Assembly (NCBI GenBank): GCA_947497675.1
Contig: CANMHY010000015.1
Location: forward strand, 1-8,870
Length of the DNA: 8,870 bases
Source of the DNA: Alphaproteobacteria bacterium
GTDB lineage: Bacteria > Pseudomonadota > Alphaproteobacteria > 16-39-46
Direction: 5' to 3'
Shown: positions 5,979 through 8,870 of the stretch, piece after piece
Position numbering within the stretch: the stretch's first letter is position 1
Layout: every line of letters starts with the position of its first letter
Notes under the pieces: model-generated
Seen by the model: the letters and a program-made list of their open reading frames with translations, nothing else
Databases searched by the model: none
What the model was told of the DNA's origin: nothing
Program-made: the position numbers and the translations under genes

Positions 5979-6842
5979 TCATCTCTTAAATTCAGGAAGA
6001 ACAAAAGTTGGGACTTTGCCATTTTTTTGGAATACCTGTTCTAGATTTTTCTCGAAAGAAAGATCATTTTTTACCTCCAAACACTCAAGTTTGTGAATCC
6101 CTCCTGGAATAAAGGCCACATCCAATCCTTGACCAAGAGCTCCGGTGACATCCGTTCTTAGGGAATCTCCAATGCAGAGAATTTTTGATTTATCTTCTCC
6201 CTCCAACATGTCTAAAGCACGCTTATATACAGGGCCATGGGGTTTTCCATGATAATAAACATCACCGCCTTGAGACTTATACCAGTCTGCCAATGTGCCA
6301 GCACAAATAATTTCTTGACCATTAATATGGACGATTAAATCGGGATTAACACAAATAAAAGGGATGCTTTTTGTAAGGCCTCTTTCCAACAGAGGAATAT
6401 AAGTTTCCAAAGGATCCTCCGCCTTATAGGTATGGATTCCTAAAATAAAATCAGCCTCTTCCAAAGAGAAGACTTCTTTCAGTCCTTTTGCATCAAGCAT
6501 ATGACGATCTTTTTCTCCTCCCAAAAAAAAGGCACTGTGTCCAAATTTTGGCATGTAGGTCTCAATCATCGTCTCAAAAGCATCATCCCCAGATGTAACA
6601 AGCCCCCTATAAAGATCAGGGCTTATCTTGAGCTCTGAAAGACGTTCTTTAATGAACTCTGATTTGCGCGGCGCATTTGAAAGAAAAACAACCTGTTTTT
6701 TTAAGGCACGCAGCTCAGCAAGACTTCTTAAAACATCAGGGTAAAGAACCTGTCCATCATGAATAACGCCCCAGAGATCTACAATGTATCCATCATACTC
6801 CTCCCAAACATCTGAAAGACCCTTAATTATTTTAAAAGACAT
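5979..6842 (-). CDS. Class IIA HAD-superfamily hydrolase (NagD-like, TIGR01459 type)
   Basis: Predicted cytoplasmic phosphatase-fold protein of 287 residues; the substrate is unknown. HAD motifs in order: motif I DLWGVIHDG (22-30) with nucleophile Asp22, motif II LSNAPR (54-59), motif III Lys200 in HGKPHGP (198-204), and motif IV CIGDSLRTDVTGA (223-235). The cap domain sits between motifs II and III, as in class IIA (NagD, 4-nitrophenylphosphatase). Motif I lacks the usual second Asp, which acts as general acid/base: position 24 is Trp. I recall this DxWGVxHxG form as typical of an uncharacterised, mainly alphaproteobacterial subfamily, so it is probably not a local mutation. ATG at 6842 with GAGGAG (6858-6853) ten bases upstream. 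It lies 92 bases ahead of the Rpn-like gene (35 if that gene starts at GTG) and diverges from the ABC transporter gene. Confidence 0.88.
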   Translation of the reverse strand: MSFKIIKGLSDVWEEYDGYIVDLWGVIHDGQVLYPDVLRSLAELRALKKQVVFLSNAPRKSEFIKERLSELKISPDLYRGLVTSGDDAFETMIETYMPKFGHSAFFLGGEKDRHMLDAKGLKEVFSLEEADFILGIHTYKAEDPLETYIPLLERGLTKSIPFICVNPDLIVHINGQEIICAGTLADWYKSQGGDVYYHGKPHGPVYKRALDMLEGEDKSKILCIGDSLRTDVTGALGQGLDVAFIPGGIHKLECLEVKNDLSFEKNLEQVFQKNGKVPTFVLPEFKR

Positions 6843-6864
6843 CTCACCGCTTCTCCTCTATAAT
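6836..6864 (+). promoter_or_regulatory. Candidate promoter for the ABC transporter
   Basis: A perfect TATAAT (6859-6864) follows AAGACA (6836-6841, four of six to TTGACA) after 17 bases. The element overlaps the first codons and ribosome binding site of the divergent HAD gene. A second perfect TATAAT at 6890-6895 has no recognisable -35. An eight-base palindrome TACCGGTA (6915-6922) lies in the leader. Which -10 is used cannot be told from sequence. Confidence 0.35.
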
Positions 6865-6959
6865 ACAACATATATTTAAACCCAGAGACTATAATAGAAA
6901 CTCCAAAAAAACCATACCGGTAATTGTTATTGTTTTCTTATTTTAAGAGCCAGAAATCT

Positions 6960-8780
6960 ATGAAAATCAACCAAAATCCTAAAATTTATCACCTGTTTCG
7001 TTTTCTGATCCACTTCATGAAACCCCAAAAACGGTTGTTTATCGTTTTGATCTTGGCGCTTTTCGCCTGGCCTCTCGAACAAAGCTTCTTTCCCTATTTT
7101 ATCAAGCTCATTATTGATGCTTTAACAGGCCTTGACTCTTTAAAGATCCCTCTAAATGAAATTCCTATTTTTAAAGATTTAGGCGGGATTTTGCTCTTAG
7201 GCGTCGCTTTTTTTATCACCACAGAGATTATTTATCGAAGCTCTGATTTTTTGCGCGCCTACCTTCTTCCTCCTTTTATGGCGCGCATCCGAACCTATCT
7301 CATAAATTATGTTGGTCAGCAGTCTTTTACATACTTTTCAAATAATTTTCCAGGATCCATCGCAAATAAAATCAATGATCTCCCTCGGGCAGCCCAAGAA
7401 ATTTTTGAAAAAATTTTCACCTCCTTCATGCCTGGCATTTTAAATGGACTTATTGCAATTGCTCTTTTGTTGACACTCTCTCCGCTCTTAAGCGTCATCA
7501 TGCTCATATGGTTTATCTCCCATTTATCGATCTCTTGGGTTGCCTCAAAAAAAGCAAGCCTTTATGCAAAAGATCAATCCGAAGCTTTAAGCACACTTTC
7601 AGGAAAAATTGTTGATGTTCTCAACAATATTTTTACAATTCGCCTTTTTAATGGATTTCAACACGAAAAAAAATACTTGGGACGATACCAAACGGATGCT
7701 GTTCATAAACACAAAAGAACCTTAATCTTCTCTGCAAAATTAAAGACACTCCTTGGAATTTTAAGCCTTCTCGAATATGGATTAATGATCTCGGCAAGCC
7801 TTTATGGATGGAAAATGGGATGGCTTTCCCTTGGAGATGTTGCCTTTATTTTAACACTTCTTCAAAATATTATGCAATCCACGTGGTGGGTCAGCTATGA
7901 ATTTCCGCATCTTTTTGAACAAGTGGGAATCTCTCTTCAAGCCTATGATCTTTTGACTCAAAAAATTATGATTGAGGATAAAAAAAATGCCCCTCCTCTT
8001 GTTATCACAAGAGGAGAAATTGTCTTTGATAATGTTACTTTTCACCACCCGTCAAATTCTTCAGAACAACCTCTCCTTTTTAAGGACTTAAGCATCATTC
8101 TTAAAGGAGGAGAAAAAGTAGGCGTTGTTGGTTTTTCTGGGAGCGGAAAAACAACTTTCGTGAATCTCATTTTAAGGCAATTCGATCCTCAACAGGGTCG
8201 CATTTTAATCGATGGCCAAGATATTAAAAACGTCTCTCGAGAATCTCTTTGGAACTCTATTTCCGTCATTCCACAAGATACGAGCCTTTTTCATAGAACG
8301 CTGTATGAAAACATTCATTATGGAAATTTAAATGCACATCGAGAAGAGGTTATCATTGCCGCAGAAAAAGCATATCTTTCAGAGCTGGTTTCTCGTCTTC
8401 CCCATGCGTATGAAACAATTGTTGGAGAGCGCGGAGGGAATCTTTCAGGGGGAGAACGCCAAAGGATTGTCATTGCACGGTCAATCTTAAAGGATGCCCC
8501 TCTGCTTATTCTTGACGAAGCCACATCTGCTCTTGACTCTGAGACAGAAAGAAAAATCCAAGAGAGTCTTTTAACAGCCATGAAAGATCGTACCAGTCTT
8601 GTTATTGCGCACCGACTCTCAACGCTCTATCATATGGATCGTATTCTTGTGTTTCAACAGGGTAGAATTGTTGAGTCAGGAACGCATCAAGAGCTTCTGC
8701 TTAGAAATGGTCATTATAAATATCTCTTTTCCCTTCAAAATAATGGTTTTTTACAGGAAATCGAGGGGGCTGAACTCTAA
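6960..8780 (+). CDS. ABC exporter, fused permease and ATPase (MsbA-like half-transporter)
   Basis: Inner-membrane half-transporter expected to work as a dimer and pump a substrate outward using ATP; the substrate is not identifiable. Taking ATG 6960, the protein has 606 residues. The N-terminal membrane domain (about 25-315) has hydrophobic segments near 27-50, 75-95, 155-195 (probably two helices), 265-285 and 290-310. The ATPase domain (about 355-595) is complete: Walker A GFSGSGKT (391-398), Q-loop Gln439 in IPQDTSLF, signature LSGGERQR (495-502), Walker B LLILDE (515-520) with its catalytic Glu, and H-loop His551 in IAHRLST. Everything needed for hydrolysis is present. The open frame reaches a TTG at 6924, but that adds 12 residues without a ribosome binding site; AAGAG lies about ten bases before the ATG. 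This is the general architecture of lipid, peptide or drug exporters, and I cannot assign it to MsbA specifically. Confidence 0.93.
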   Translation: MKINQNPKIYHLFRFLIHFMKPQKRLFIVLILALFAWPLEQSFFPYFIKLIIDALTGLDSLKIPLNEIPIFKDLGGILLLGVAFFITTEIIYRSSDFLRAYLLPPFMARIRTYLINYVGQQSFTYFSNNFPGSIANKINDLPRAAQEIFEKIFTSFMPGILNGLIAIALLLTLSPLLSVIMLIWFISHLSISWVASKKASLYAKDQSEALSTLSGKIVDVLNNIFTIRLFNGFQHEKKYLGRYQTDAVHKHKRTLIFSAKLKTLLGILSLLEYGLMISASLYGWKMGWLSLGDVAFILTLLQNIMQSTWWVSYEFPHLFEQVGISLQAYDLLTQKIMIEDKKNAPPLVITRGEIVFDNVTFHHPSNSSEQPLLFKDLSIILKGGEKVGVVGFSGSGKTTFVNLILRQFDPQQGRILIDGQDIKNVSRESLWNSISVIPQDTSLFHRTLYENIHYGNLNAHREEVIIAAEKAYLSELVSRLPHAYETIVGERGGNLSGGERQRIVIARSILKDAPLLILDEATSALDSETERKIQESLLTAMKDRTSLVIAHRLSTLYHMDRILVFQQGRIVESGTHQELLLRNGHYKYLFSLQNNGFLQEIEGAEL

Positions 8781-8869
8781 AATGTCCGCCAGAGTGTAAA
8801 ATCGACTATATTTAAAAGAAACTGACGCTCTCGAGATTCTGGAAAAATATCAAGCATCTTTTTAGAGGA
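8777..8869 (-). CDS. Possible 3' end of a gene entering from the right (partial)
   Basis: The minus strand is open from the window edge to a TAG at 8779-8777, giving 30 residues ending in FLLNIVDFTLWRTF. The composition looks like real protein, and the stop would overlap the ABC transporter stop by four bases in a convergent, tightly packed arrangement like nth/rpn. A 30-codon open frame can occur by chance in AT-rich DNA, and I do not recognise the peptide. If it is not a gene, these last 90 bases hold no other feature, and I see no clear terminator after the ABC gene. Confidence 0.3.
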   Translation of the reverse strand, partial: SSKKMLDIFPESRERQFLLNIVDFTLWRTF

Positions 8870-8870
8870 C

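Noticed and set aside
6924..6959. Extended ABC transporter start at TTG 6924
   Set aside because: It would add 12 residues without family similarity and has no ribosome binding site; the ATG at 6960 is preferred.
8791..8834. Inverted repeat AGAGTGT...ACGCTCT after the ABC transporter as a terminator
   Set aside because: It has a seven-pair stem with one G-U but a loop of nearly 30 bases and no T-run after it. It also falls in a possible minus-strand coding tail.

Overview
The window is a moderately AT-rich bacterial chromosome segment with tightly packed genes, short intergenic gaps, mostly standard Shine-Dalgarno sites, and no insertion sequence, rRNA gene or CRISPR array. The class IIA HAD protein with an altered first motif is of a kind I associate with Alphaproteobacteria. 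Together with the AT-rich bias and the Rpn/YhgA-like nuclease, this suggests an alphaproteobacterium, possibly host-associated and of the Holosporales/Rickettsiales type. That assignment is inference, because no rRNA or other decisive marker is present.

Layout: positions 1-334 hold no gene I can defend. There is a short GC-rich, foldable segment at the extreme left, then a T-rich tract. Positions 335-3977 (minus strand) are a compact three-gene unit transcribed galU -> ugd -> phosphomannomutase/phosphoglucomutase, with gaps of 18 and 22 bases. The enzymes form one route: glucose-6-phosphate to glucose-1-phosphate (mutase), to UDP-glucose (GalU), to UDP-glucuronate (Ugd). These are precursors for capsule, exopolysaccharide or lipopolysaccharide. 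A 183-base divergent promoter region separates galU from nth (plus strand), an endonuclease III with every catalytic and iron-sulfur residue present.

Convergent with nth, with a 13-base gap, is a minus-strand Rpn/YhgA-like PD-(D/E)XK nuclease gene. Upstream of it on the same strand is the HAD hydrolase, which may share its transcript. Diverging from the HAD gene is a full-length ABC exporter half-transporter (plus strand), a membrane permease fused to a canonical ATPase. The last 94 bases may hold the tail of a convergent minus-strand gene.

The most interesting signal is inside the rpn-like gene. A strong in-frame ribosome binding site (AAGGAGG, 5-base spacing to ATG) could start translation of just the C-terminal 72 residues, while the full-length gene has no visible ribosome binding site at its own start. 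In E. coli, Rpn nucleases are toxic antiphage proteins restrained by a C-terminal protein made from an internal start in the same gene. This locus could be a divergent member of that gene-within-gene toxin-antitoxin arrangement.
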